DNA of 64,000 bases from Bacteroidetes bacterium CG12_big_fil_rev_8_21_14_0_65_60_17 (GCA_002787815.1 PCUY01000016.1:89802-153801); one strand, 5' to 3'. Shown: positions 28,401-36,244, counted from the stretch's first letter. A program made the numbers and translations. Notes: generated by a model from the letters alone, not told the origin.

Positions 28401-30314
28401 TTACCAGGTAGGTTCGCCGTTGAAACGTTCAATGAGTGCGCGCACGGCAGGATATTCTTCGGACTTCTGTTCAAGGAAAGCCCGGTCGTCGACATCGGTC
28501 TGTCCACTGTGAGCCGTGTCCTGGTCGGGCGGGGATACTTCAAAACGAATGGTATCCACGTGGATACCTGAAAGTTCGCCGAGCCGGTGGGCCAGCTTGG
28601 AGCGCTCGGCCGAGAGGGTCCTTGCGTGGAAGTCGGCGGGTACGGCCAGTGTCACTGTTCTCGCCGAAAACGTTGTGATGGAGCTGTGGGAAAGCAGCGA
28701 TCCTATCTGCTTCCGGGATTCCATGATGTCTGAGGTGAGGCGTACCCATGCCTCCTGCAGAACACCGAGTTCGTCTGTATCTACGACGGCAGCTTCCACA
28801 CCTGCTTCAGGTCTCTGGTCGGTGTCGTTGCGGGGGCGTCGCAGAATGGCGGGTTTGACGTTCAGCGCAGGCGACGGCATGGTCGTAACACGGGATGATT
28901 CCGGGGGCGGTGCGGGCGCGGCCTGGTTGTCGGGCGCGGTCGGCGTCGGAGGCGCGGCCTGGTTGTCGGGCGCGGTCGGCGTCGGAGGTGCGGCCTGGCT
29001 GTCGGGCGCCGTCGGCGTCGGAGGTGCGGCCTGGCTGTCGGGCGCGGTCGGCGCCCGGGTTGATGGCTGGGGCGTTCCCGAGGCCGGGCGGGCAGGTTTC
29101 GCCGGGCTGGACCCTTGTGTCTCGACCGTGAGGTGAATGCCTTCCCGATCGGCTTTCTGCTCGAGTCGGGTGGCAATATCCAACATGGACTTCAGATCGA
29201 GCGCGCTTGGGAGGGATGCCATTTTGAGCAGCGCCATCTCCAGCCGCAGCCGGGGCTGACGGGCCGTGCGCAGGGTATCGGCCGTTTCACCGGCAATATG
29301 GATCAGTGCCATCAAGGTTGACTCCGAGAATTCACGGGCGTGCTCGGCGGTGCGTTCTTTCATGCGGGTCGACGCATCTACCAGTGACAAATCCTCCATG
29401 GTTATGGCGACCAACAGGTTGCGGAGATGCTCCGAGAAACCGTCAATAAACTCCTGGATGTCATAACCGGCCCGGACAACGGTATGCACCAGTTGGATCA
29501 TGGCGGCTGCGTCGCTGTGGAGTACGGCCTGTGTGGCCCGGAAATAGAGGTCGTCATCAACAACTCCGAGTGCGGACCGGAGCGTGTCATGGGTAATGGT
29601 CGTGCCGCAGAGCGAGACGGCCTGATCGAATACAGAGAGGGCATCGCGCATGGCGCCATCTCCTTTGCGTGCAATGAGTACGAGCGATGCTTCGTCGACG
29701 TCGACCTGCTCCTCCGTACAGATCTGTTTGAGTTGTTCAACGATTTCGGTCACAGCAATACGGCGAAAGTCGAAACGTTGGCACCGGGACTGGATCGTCG
29801 GCAGCACCTTGTGTGGTTCGGTCGTCGCGAAGATGAACAGTGCGTGTGGCGGGGGCTCTTCAAGTGTTTTGAGCAGCGCATTGAACGCTGCGTTGGAGAG
29901 CATGTGCACCTCGTCTATGATGTATACTTTCATCCGGTTGCCCTGGGGAGGGACACGGACCGTCTCCCGAAGCTCCCGGATGTCTTCGACCTTGTTGTTC
30001 GAGGCCGCATCGATTTCGATGATGTTCATGTTGCGGCCCTGCTCGAAGGAGCGGCAGGAGTCACACGTGCGGCATGGCTCCGCGGCATCGATTCTTTCCG
30101 ATGCCGGTGTCGAGCAGTTGATGGCTTTCGCGAGAATACGTGCCGCCGTCGTTTTCCCGACACCGCGTGGACCGGTAAAGAGGTAGGCGTGTGCCAAGCG
30201 GTCAAGACGGATGGCATTCTTGAGCGTGTCGGTGACGTGCTCCTGGGCCACGACCTCACTGAAGGTCTGGGGCCGATACTTGCGGGCGGTAACGAGATAA
30301 GCGGTGGACGGCAT
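28401..30314 (-). CDS. dnaX: DNA polymerase III subunit gamma/tau
   Basis: Clamp-loader ATPase of about 637 residues. From ATG 30314: KYRPQTFSEVVAQEHV, Walker A GPRGVGKTT (about residues 48-56), a zinc module with four cysteines (about 65-90, ending PCRTCDSC), Walker B IIDEVH, SRCQRFDFRR sensor region, then helical domain III. The tau-like C-terminal half contains a low-complexity Pro/Ala linker built from 12-residue repeats. No obvious A-rich slippery sequence for a gamma frameshift was seen. The frame opens further upstream to 30524, but that part is not conserved and overlaps the neighbouring gene. Confidence 0.95.
   Translation of the reverse strand: MPSTAYLVTARKYRPQTFSEVVAQEHVTDTLKNAIRLDRLAHAYLFTGPRGVGKTTAARILAKAINCSTPASERIDAAEPCRTCDSCRSFEQGRNMNIIEIDAASNNKVEDIRELRETVRVPPQGNRMKVYIIDEVHMLSNAAFNALLKTLEEPPPHALFIFATTEPHKVLPTIQSRCQRFDFRRIAVTEIVEQLKQICTEEQVDVDEASLVLIARKGDGAMRDALSVFDQAVSLCGTTITHDTLRSALGVVDDDLYFRATQAVLHSDAAAMIQLVHTVVRAGYDIQEFIDGFSEHLRNLLVAITMEDLSLVDASTRMKERTAEHAREFSESTLMALIHIAGETADTLRTARQPRLRLEMALLKMASLPSALDLKSMLDIATRLEQKADREGIHLTVETQGSSPAKPARPASGTPQPSTRAPTAPDSQAAPPTPTAPDSQAAPPTPTAPDNQAAPPTPTAPDNQAAPAPPPESSRVTTMPSPALNVKPAILRRPRNDTDQRPEAGVEAAVVDTDELGVLQEAWVRLTSDIMESRKQIGSLLSHSSITTFSARTVTLAVPADFHARTLSAERSKLAHRLGELSGIHVDTIRFEVSPPDQDTAHSGQTDVDDRAFLEQKSEEYPAVRALIERFNGEPTW
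28918..29053. repeat. 36-bp tandem repeats inside dnaX
   Basis: Three full and one partial copy of a 36-bp unit begin at 28918, 28954, 28990 and 29026. In the dnaX reading direction each encodes 12 residues, approximately TAPDSQAAPPTP with Ser/Asn variation. The repeats form a flexible Pro/Ala-rich linker between the ATPase part and the C-terminal domain. Near-identity at DNA level points to recent duplication. Confidence 0.9.
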
Positions 30315-30393
30315 GGCGTACGGGTGTGACAACCGGTCGGGATTGTGGTATTCCTTCGTTCGGCTGAGGATCCGCGCCCGGTTGGGGCACCTG

Positions 30394-30699
30394 TCAGCCG
30401 GTCGGGAACAGGACCTGTACGATATGGATTGCCAGGCGTCGACGCAACGCATCGAGGCGGACATGTGAGAGGCCTGTTTCCCGAAGCGTCTCAAGGCGGA
30501 CCACGTCGAGCCTGGATTTGGCAAGCCACTCCAGCTCCTCGGGTGTAATATGACCGGTGGCGGCCTGGGCGCTCCACTTCCGGATGTCTTCGCGAATGTC
30601 CGTGAGCAGGTGCCGGGCAGCCGACACCGATGCTGCAGCCAGGTCGGGAAACTCGGCTTTCAGGGCCGAGAGAACGGATTCGACGAGCGGTTCAGACAT
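30394..30699 (-). CDS. Small helical protein of unknown function
   Basis: Protein of 101 residues, almost entirely alpha-helical by eye, soluble, with alternating charged and hydrophobic residues (LTDIREDIRKWSAQAATGHI, LETLRETGLSHVRLDALRR). No signal, no known family. It overlaps the preceding lipoprotein gene by 8 bp and lies 80 bp upstream of dnaX on the same strand. Confidence 0.6.
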   Translation of the reverse strand: MSEPLVESVLSALKAEFPDLAAASVSAARHLLTDIREDIRKWSAQAATGHITPEELEWLAKSRLDVVRLETLRETGLSHVRLDALRRRLAIHIVQVLFPTG

Positions 30700-31135
30700 C
30701 AGATGGTTTCAGTTTTCCGCTTTCGAGCCCGATGATGGCATCGAATGCGCGTGAAATGAGACGTTGGGATTCGAAAATGAATACCGGGCTGAGGGTGCCT
30801 TCCTGTTCCCAGTGTGCCAGGAAGCCACCCAGTAGATGGGCCTCCGGATCGCGCATGATCTCCCACTGGCGGGCAGAATGTTCATTGCGTGGTCGGCCTT
30901 TCGCAAATTCCCAGGCCCGGTCCAGATCGCGTTTCAGGGTCGCTATTCTGCGTTCGTGATCGGCAGCGGGCTCTTCTGCCTGCTGCATGAGCCGCAGTGC
31001 ATCGACCTTCATGTCCACTGCTTTCTCGAAGGCAACGGGACTGTACGGTGCAATGGCAGGGGAGCACCCGGCCAGGAGAGCCGTGACAAACCATCCGGTC
31101 AGAAGGAAAAAGAGTGGATACCGGTTCTGGGACAT
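30692..31135 (-). CDS. Putative lipoprotein of unknown function
   Basis: Protein of about 147 residues from ATG 31135. The N-terminus is a lipoprotein signal with lipobox ALLAGC, so the mature protein should be lipid-anchored. The rest is helical and charged, possibly coiled-coil between about residues 45 and 85. No family is recognised. It is the first gene of a two-gene unit with the small helical protein that follows. Confidence 0.65.
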   Translation of the reverse strand: MSQNRYPLFFLLTGWFVTALLAGCSPAIAPYSPVAFEKAVDMKVDALRLMQQAEEPAADHERRIATLKRDLDRAWEFAKGRPRNEHSARQWEIMRDPEAHLLGGFLAHWEQEGTLSPVFIFESQRLISRAFDAIIGLESGKLKPSDV

Positions 31136-31208
31136 GGATATTTTGGATACGTCGTAAATTGGAGCCAATGGGCACCTGTTTGCCCTTGTCCTTCATAACG
31201 AAAAATCA

Positions 31209-32321
31209 GTGGACACTGCGCCATCATACCGAAAAATCATCCACATCGATATGGATGCATTCTTTGCGTCGGTGGAACAGCGGGACCACGTGGAACTCCG
31301 GGGACGACCGGTGGCAGTTGGTGGATCATCGCGGCGCGGCGTGGTCGCTGCGGCGAGTTATGAAGCACGGACGTACGGCGTGCATTCGGCCATGCCCTCG
31401 GTCACAGCGGCACGCCGATGCCCCGGTCTGATTTTCGTACGCCCCCGATTTGACGTCTATCGGGAAGAGTCGCGTCGCATACGCCGTATTTTCCATGAGT
31501 ACACATCGCTTGTGGAGCCATTGTCGCTCGATGAGGCGTATCTGGATGTGACGCGGCCGCTGACGGGCCCTCCCTCGGCAACACTTCTGGCGCGGATCAT
31601 CCGTCGGCGGATATCTGAGGAGACAGGCCTGACAGCCTCTGCGGGCGTGAGTTTCAACAAGTTCCTGGCAAAGACAGGGTCGGGGTGGCAAAAGCCGGAC
31701 GGCCAGACACTCATTACACCTGGAGAAGCGTCTGCATTCATTGCAGCGCTACCGGTGTCCAAATTCCATGGGGTCGGCCCTGTTACGGCAGGGCGTATGG
31801 AGAGCATGGGTATACGAACGGGGGCCGACCTGCGTGAGCGCTCGGAAGAAGCGCTGGTTGCTGCGTTCGGTAAGGCCGGGAGATATTACTGGCGAATGGC
31901 GCATGGCCAGGACGACCGCCCTGTCCGTCCACACCGGGAGCGCAAGTCCCTGGGTGCCGAGCGCACGTTTACCGAGGATGTGTCCGGTATGGAATCCCTG
32001 TACGAACGTCTCGCCGACATAGCGGCCGTTGTGGCGCGCCGCGCGGCCGATGTGGCGTGTGTGGGTCACACGGTGACACTGAAAATCAGGTACCATGATT
32101 TTGAGCAGTCAACACGTCAGACGACGACGGACACCTGCATTTCGGAGCCGGAAGATCTGTATGAGACGGCCGTTCTGCTGCTGGAGCATGGCGGACCAAA
32201 GCCCGAAAAACCTGTTCGGCTCCTCGGAATCACCCTGTCCAGTCTGCGCAGGGTAGGCGAAGACGGTATTCCCGCACAACTCACGATGGCTTTCACCGGT
32301 GCCGGTGTCAAGCGGCACTGA
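31209..32321 (+). CDS. dinB: DNA polymerase IV (Y-family translesion polymerase)
   Basis: Error-prone translesion polymerase, 370 residues. Catalytic motifs are intact: HIDMDAFFASVEQRD (Asp14/Asp16 region) and SLDEAYLDVT (about residues 107-116). The helix-hairpin-helix FHGVGPVTAGRMESMGI and a normal little-finger domain follow. The start is GTG 31209; no ATG stands close enough upstream of the first catalytic strand. It contrasts with the ImuB-like gene 1.7 kb downstream, which lacks these acids. Confidence 0.95.
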   Translation: MDTAPSYRKIIHIDMDAFFASVEQRDHVELRGRPVAVGGSSRRGVVAAASYEARTYGVHSAMPSVTAARRCPGLIFVRPRFDVYREESRRIRRIFHEYTSLVEPLSLDEAYLDVTRPLTGPPSATLLARIIRRRISEETGLTASAGVSFNKFLAKTGSGWQKPDGQTLITPGEASAFIAALPVSKFHGVGPVTAGRMESMGIRTGADLRERSEEALVAAFGKAGRYYWRMAHGQDDRPVRPHRERKSLGAERTFTEDVSGMESLYERLADIAAVVARRAADVACVGHTVTLKIRYHDFEQSTRQTTTDTCISEPEDLYETAVLLLEHGGPKPEKPVRLLGITLSSLRRVGEDGIPAQLTMAFTGAGVKRH

Positions 32322-32649
32322 GGACCGGTTGGCGACGTGTGCGTCGACGTGCCCGGGCGGCTCTCACGCCCTGTGCGGCACGACCTGCTGCCGGGTTGCC
32401 GGCGCGCTCCAGGTGCCTGCTGATGTAGTTCAATGTGGCCCGGTGGACATCGGCATCATCGCCTCCGAACAGCATGGACTTGACGTACTGATTGTGTGCC
32501 AGGTCTTTGAGCATGAGCAGCTCCTCCGGGCTCAATTGGCCGAGGTCAATGCGAACCCCGCGCTCACCCGAGACGAGTGCGGGATAATTGCCGTTCACGT
32601 CCACATGGAACAATTCACCGGAGAGCAGGGAAAGGGAGGTTGTAGTCAT
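32308..32649 (-). CDS. Small protein of unknown function with arginine-rich tail
   Basis: Protein of about 113 residues: a compact N-terminal part (LSLLSGELFHVDVNGNYPAL), a helix (LSPEELLMLKDLAHNQYVKS), then a basic tail (RAARARRRTRRQPV) that could touch nucleic acid. No family is recognised. ATG 32649 chosen; ATG 32667 adds six residues. The 3' end overlaps dinB by 14 bp in convergent orientation. Confidence 0.55.
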   Translation of the reverse strand: MTTTSLSLLSGELFHVDVNGNYPALVSGERGVRIDLGQLSPEELLMLKDLAHNQYVKSMLFGGDDADVHRATLNYISRHLERAGNPAAGRAAQGVRAARARRRTRRQPVLSAA

Positions 32650-32703
32650 GACTGGTTCCGCTTGCATGGATGTTCTGTCTGTACGGAAGCAATCTACCGG
32701 GCG

Positions 32704-32738
32704 GGTGTGACATCATAGTGTCACACCTCTTTTCCTTT
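32704..32738 (+). terminator. Hairpin with T-rich tail
   Basis: Perfect 9-bp stem GGTGTGACA / TGTCACACC with a 6-nt loop at 32704-32727, followed on the + strand by TCTTTTCCTTTTTTT. It fits a rho-independent terminator for + strand transcription arriving from dinB, about 380 bp upstream. Alternatively it protects the end of the opposing saccharopine dehydrogenase-like transcript. Confidence 0.65.
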
Positions 32739-32807
32739 TTTTCCGGTAGCTCCGTACCCATCCTTGACACGGCAATCCGGTTCGCATAACCCGGGTATGA
32801 CACCGGA

Positions 32808-33947
32808 TCAGGCCGGCTCATCGCGTTCCAGGATCACGATTCCCCGGTCGCCAAGCATGGCCACAACCCGCTGGTAGCATCCCGGTGTACGCCCTACAAA
32901 TTCCGGCGGACAGATTCCTTTCCGGGAAAAACTCCCGTCGAGTACCAGGCGGGCGGCGGCAGTGCACGTATACCCGGTGGTGCGGGCCATGGAATGAATA
33001 CCTGACTCCTGATCGTAGCGGTCAAGCAGGTCGAATGTCCGCCGCATGCACGCGTCGCCGTCGGTACCTACGATTTCCACCCGCATGACGGTGTAGTCCT
33101 CGTCGCCCGGTTCCAGTTTCCAGGAATTGAACAGCAGTCGCATGGTGACATCGAGCGGACGGACAGGTATACCGTCGACATCCAGGGGTTCGTTCGAAAA
33201 AAAACCGGCATCGCGAAAGACACGCATCAGTGCGGCGTGTCCAGGATGTCGCAGGGTTTTTTCCTTCATGTCCGGTGCCCGCAACGTCCTCATCAGAGTG
33301 CGCAGCCCGTCGGTATTGAACGCTTCCAGCGTACCCACACGGGGTATGTCCACAAGCTCAATATCGGTGAGTGCATCGCGGTAGACCACGTTGCCGTGTT
33401 CCACATAGCGGGCGGTCCGGGTGTATTCCTCAATCACGTCAATGGGCGAAAATCCGGCCTTGTACTCAAACGGGTAGCGCCGCTCGACGGGAAGTCCACC
33501 CACCAGGCACAGATAGCTTTCCAGGCGGTCGAATTCGGTTTCAGCATAGCCGGCCTGCATATTGCACAGTCCGGGTGCTACCCCGCAGTCAACGACCGCG
33601 GTAACGCCCGCTTTTTGTGCCTTGTCGTCCAGGTCGAAGGCATCTTCCGGGAAAAAAGAGATGTCCACCACATCATGGCCAAGGTCAATCAGGCTCTCGA
33701 GCGTGGCGTAGCCCATGAATCCCGGAACGGCATTGATGACCAGGTCACTTCCGTCGGTTACGCGTGCCAGGTCATCGCGCCTGGTTACATCAACCCGGTG
33801 CGTTTCCACGCCCGATGCACCGCTGAGCCTGTCGAGCACCTCCTGGGAAGCGTCCACAGCGCGTACGAGCAGGCTTCCGTCTGAAAGGTCTCTGATGATG
33901 GCCGATCCGATGAGGCCTGCCCCGAGGACAGTTACGGTTTTATGCAT
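32808..33947 (-). CDS. Saccharopine dehydrogenase-like oxidoreductase (copy 2)
   Basis: NAD(P)-dependent enzyme of the same family as the gene at 23329-24480, about 379 residues. Rossmann motif VTVLGAGLIGSAIIRDL, then VVDCGVAPGLCNM, LRHPGHAALMRVFRDAGFF and C-terminal GICPPEFVG. The DCGVAPGLCN / NCGLDPGLSN and GICPPE / GVCPPE matches show paralogy with copy 1. Substrate unknown. It is divergent from the ImuB-like gene across an AT-rich region with a palindrome. ATG 33947 is at the usual distance from the Rossmann fold. Confidence 0.85.
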   Translation of the reverse strand: MHKTVTVLGAGLIGSAIIRDLSDGSLLVRAVDASQEVLDRLSGASGVETHRVDVTRRDDLARVTDGSDLVINAVPGFMGYATLESLIDLGHDVVDISFFPEDAFDLDDKAQKAGVTAVVDCGVAPGLCNMQAGYAETEFDRLESYLCLVGGLPVERRYPFEYKAGFSPIDVIEEYTRTARYVEHGNVVYRDALTDIELVDIPRVGTLEAFNTDGLRTLMRTLRAPDMKEKTLRHPGHAALMRVFRDAGFFSNEPLDVDGIPVRPLDVTMRLLFNSWKLEPGDEDYTVMRVEIVGTDGDACMRRTFDLLDRYDQESGIHSMARTTGYTCTAAARLVLDGSFSRKGICPPEFVGRTPGCYQRVVAMLGDRGIVILERDEPA

Positions 33948-33971
33948 GACATTCGTCTCATTTTTGATTTG

Positions 33972-33992
33972 GCACATATACATAATATGTGC
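33972..33992. promoter_or_regulatory. Palindrome in the divergent promoter region of the ImuB-like gene
   Basis: Inverted repeat GCACATA-N7-TATGTGC inside an AT-rich island in otherwise GC-rich sequence. It lies 25 bp upstream of the saccharopine dehydrogenase-like ATG and 32 bp upstream of the preferred GTG start of the ImuB-like gene. The form is that of a dimeric repressor operator; LexA is a natural candidate given the gene's repair function, but that is inference. Confidence 0.55.
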
Positions 33993-34004
33993 AATGAATA
34001 TGTA
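33985..34004 (-). promoter_or_regulatory. AT-rich motif shared with the DUF6504-like gene promoter
   Basis: Read on the minus strand it is TACATATTCATTGCACATAT. The promoter of the DUF6504-like gene (61597-61614) reads TACATATTTTGCACATAT: 18 identical bases with a 2-bp insertion. The motif overlaps the right arm of the palindrome at 33972-33992 and also the ATG codons 33994 and 34000. Confidence 0.5.
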
Positions 34005-34023
34005 TTATGGATGTGTGGAATAT

Positions 34024-35184
34024 GTGTACTGTGTATATATCCCGGAATTTCCGGCATGGGCGGCCCGGCAGGCTGGCGCTGCGGCGCCCGTCGTGGTGGT
34101 ATCGGGGGGGCGCGTTGTGGCCAGGGAACGTGTGCGGAGCCTCAGGAATGTGGTCCCCGGAGACCGTGCAGACCGCGTCAAAGGGGTCTGCGCATCGGCA
34201 ACGGTCTGTGTGCGTGACATACACACGGAAACTACGTGTTGGGAATCACTCTTGCGCCGCGTTCATGACCTGACCCCGTTCATGGAAACGACCGGCCCCC
34301 CCTTTCTTTTTTTCAGGCAGCCGGATGAGAGTGTGTTGCGGACGTGGATATCCGGAACAGGCCTGCAGGTCGGTACCGGAGAGGGGCGGGCCATGGCCCG
34401 GCTCGCCGCACTACGGGCTACTCCCGGACACGTACTCCGGGTCAGTCCCAACCGGGAGCAGCGCTTCCTGGATGGCTTTCATGTAAGGCGCCTGGCTGCT
34501 CTCGGCGTGCCGCCTGGGGTGACCGAACAGATGGAGCTCTACGGGCATATGGCATTGGGCTCGTTTCGACGGCTTACGCTGCGTCATCTCAAAGCCCAGT
34601 TCGGGAGGCACGGAGAATTTGTCCACAGCCTGATTCACCCTACTCCGGACAGCCCGATTACAACGTGGCGGCCACCGCCGTCGGTGGTGGCCGCCCATTC
34701 CTGGCCCGAATCCGTGCCTGCATCTGAACAGATGCTTCAGCCGGTGATTGGAGACGTGGTGGCCCGGGTCGTGGATGCACTGGGCGCACGGCGTACGCAG
34801 TGCATCGGATTGCTGCTGGACGTGGCAGAGGGCCCTCCGGGAGACCGGAGCGCACATTCCGTCATGCGTCGCCATATCCTGCAGGAACCCGTGCACAGGG
34901 CGGAAACCATACGACATGCCACCTGGCGCCTGCTCCGGGAGGTGATCGGGCCCGCCGGGTGTCACCTCGACGGCCTCCAACTGCACCTGGAGGCATTGCA
35001 GCAGCCGGCCGTGCACCAGAAAGATTTTTTCGATGCGCGGCCTGCTATCCGGAATGCGGTGCGTACCATACAGAAGCGGTATCCGGGCGTGCTGCGGAAA
35101 GTACGGCTGCGCCCGCATGCCGTGTTCGATGAAGACCGGACAACGCTTGAGTCCATTGAACCGGATGGTCCTTCGGACGACTGA
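34024..35184 (+). CDS. ImuB-like Y-family DNA polymerase homologue, probably non-catalytic
   Basis: Protein of about 386 residues with the layout of ImuB, the inactive Y-family subunit of the ImuA-ImuB-DnaE2 mutasome. The N-terminal strand VYIPEFPAWAAR replaces the usual IDMDxFFA, and the second motif region PPFLFFRQPDE replaces SLDEAYLD, so the metal-binding acids are gone. A helix-hairpin-helix/DNA-binding part (FRRLTLRHLKAQFG, about residue 190) and a little-finger-like part (about 230-300) follow. GTG 34024 gives the typical short ImuB N-terminus; ATG 33994 or 34000 are alternatives but sit inside the promoter motif. No imuA or dnaE2 is adjacent. The stop is 8 bp before the sigma-factor gene. 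Confidence 0.72.
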   Translation: MYCVYIPEFPAWAARQAGAAAPVVVVSGGRVVARERVRSLRNVVPGDRADRVKGVCASATVCVRDIHTETTCWESLLRRVHDLTPFMETTGPPFLFFRQPDESVLRTWISGTGLQVGTGEGRAMARLAALRATPGHVLRVSPNREQRFLDGFHVRRLAALGVPPGVTEQMELYGHMALGSFRRLTLRHLKAQFGRHGEFVHSLIHPTPDSPITTWRPPPSVVAAHSWPESVPASEQMLQPVIGDVVARVVDALGARRTQCIGLLLDVAEGPPGDRSAHSVMRRHILQEPVHRAETIRHATWRLLREVIGPAGCHLDGLQLHLEALQQPAVHQKDFFDARPAIRNAVRTIQKRYPGVLRKVRLRPHAVFDEDRTTLESIEPDGPSDD

Positions 35185-35192
35185 ATGAGTAG

Positions 35193-35801
35193 ATGCGCAC
35201 CAAACGCGACATAGTGACCGAATACCTGGTTCTGGCGGCGCAGGCCGGCGGGATGCAGGGCGAGCACGCCTTCGGGCAGATCATGCGCCTGTGGGATCGC
35301 CCCCTGCGCGCCTTCGTCTACCGACAGACAGGGCGGCAAGACACGGGCGACGACCTGCTGCAGGAAATCTGGCTTGCCATTGCGCAGGGGCTCACGCGAC
35401 TGGACGATCCCACACGATTCGCTCCCTGGGCCTATCGTATAGCCCGCAACCGGAGCATCGACGCCATCCGGAAGCAGCAGCACTACCGCCGCGTGTTCAG
35501 CACCCGGGAGCTGACCGGACAAGAGAACGGGGAGGCACCACGCATCGGTACGGGCACCGCCGTGGTACAGGAGAGCGACGATGGGAGAGACCGACCGGAA
35601 GACGATGTCCGGGCTCTGCTCACCAGGCTCCCCCTGGACCAGCGCCAACTGCTCACCATGCATTACCTGGATGAGTTCAGTGTCCGGGACATGGCCCTGA
35701 TTCTGGACATACCGGAGGGCACGGTCAAGTCACGTCTGTTCCATACGCGTCAGCACGTCAAAAAGTACATCGAGAAACAACAGAAAGAGGGACTCCCATG
35801 A
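35193..35801 (+). CDS. ECF-type RNA polymerase sigma factor
   Basis: Alternative sigma factor of 202 residues. Region 2: DDLLQEIWLAIAQGLTRLDD and WAYRIARNRSIDAIRKQQ (about residues 50-95). Region 4 helix-turn-helix: LPLDQRQLLTMHYLDEFSVR through IPEGTVKSRLFHTRQHVKKY (about 145-190). It starts 8 bp after the ImuB-like gene and overlaps the downstream membrane-protein gene by 4 bp, so the three are likely one operon. No canonical anti-sigma gene is beside it; the two-helix protein may fill that role. Confidence 0.92.
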   Translation: MRTKRDIVTEYLVLAAQAGGMQGEHAFGQIMRLWDRPLRAFVYRQTGRQDTGDDLLQEIWLAIAQGLTRLDDPTRFAPWAYRIARNRSIDAIRKQQHYRRVFSTRELTGQENGEAPRIGTGTAVVQESDDGRDRPEDDVRALLTRLPLDQRQLLTMHYLDEFSVRDMALILDIPEGTVKSRLFHTRQHVKKYIEKQQKEGLP

Positions 35802-36211
35802 AGACCAACAGAAATACACATGCCACCGTAGATGACATCATCCGCAGTACGTTGACCGAAGAGGAGGGTCGGTTCTACGACGAATTGGGCGAACCCTCCT
35901 TTCTGGAGGACATGCTGAGCGTATTCAGGGGACGTCAGAGGTTCATGGCCGTACTGTCCTTCGTGTACACGTTCGTCTTTATCGGTATCAGCGTGTGGGC
36001 TGCCATCGAATTTTTCCAGGCCGGCGAAACCCGGTCCCAACTCCTGTGGTTGGGCGTCTTCCTGGGGGCCTTCCACGCTGTCAGCATGCTCAAGATGTGG
36101 TACTTCATGCAGATGAACCGCAACCACGTGATGCGCGAAATCAAGCGACTGGAATTGCAGGTGACGCACTTCCTGAGCACCGGGGAACACGACAGGGGTA
36201 CAGTTAGTTGA
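35798..36211 (+). CDS. Two-helix membrane protein paired with the ECF sigma factor (DUF6768-like)
   Basis: Protein of 137 residues: a cytosolic helical N-terminus of about 50 residues (VDDIIRSTLTEEEGRFYDEL), two transmembrane helices (about 52-72 and 83-103), and a charged C-terminal helix. It resembles DUF6768 membrane proteins as I recall them. Four-base overlap with the sigma gene predicts coupled translation. A cytosolic helical domain on a membrane anchor next to a sigma factor is compatible with an anti-sigma or signalling role, but no anti-sigma motif such as a zinc HxxxCxxC is present. Confidence 0.72.
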   Translation: MKTNRNTHATVDDIIRSTLTEEEGRFYDELGEPSFLEDMLSVFRGRQRFMAVLSFVYTFVFIGISVWAAIEFFQAGETRSQLLWLGVFLGAFHAVSMLKMWYFMQMNRNHVMREIKRLELQVTHFLSTGEHDRGTVS

Positions 36212-36223
36212 TTAGTCAACTAA
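36204..36223. promoter_or_regulatory. MarR-type operator upstream of nitroreductase-pirin (site A)
   Basis: Inverted repeat TTAGTTGATTAGTCAACTAA: 8-bp arms TTAGTTGA/TCAACTAA with a 4-bp centre. The 12-bp core TTGATTAGTCAA recurs, with changes only in the centre, upstream of the MarR gene and the SnoaL-like gene. It lies 21 bp before the nitroreductase ATG and overlaps the stop codon of the preceding gene. Confidence 0.7.
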
Positions 36224-36244
36224 AATAGCAAACCCCCTGTTACC

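Noticed and set aside
28918-29053. CRISPR-like array
   Set aside because: The 36-bp units are contiguous without spacers and keep the dnaX reading frame, so they are coding tandem repeats.
30315-30524. N-terminal extension of DnaX
   Set aside because: The extra 70 residues lack conservation features, and most of the region overlaps the small gene at 30394-30699.
31170-31185. GGGCA-N6-TGCCC inverted repeat upstream of dinB as a LexA site
   Set aside because: Only 5-bp GC arms, no resemblance to the AT-rich motif at the ImuB-like gene; too weak.
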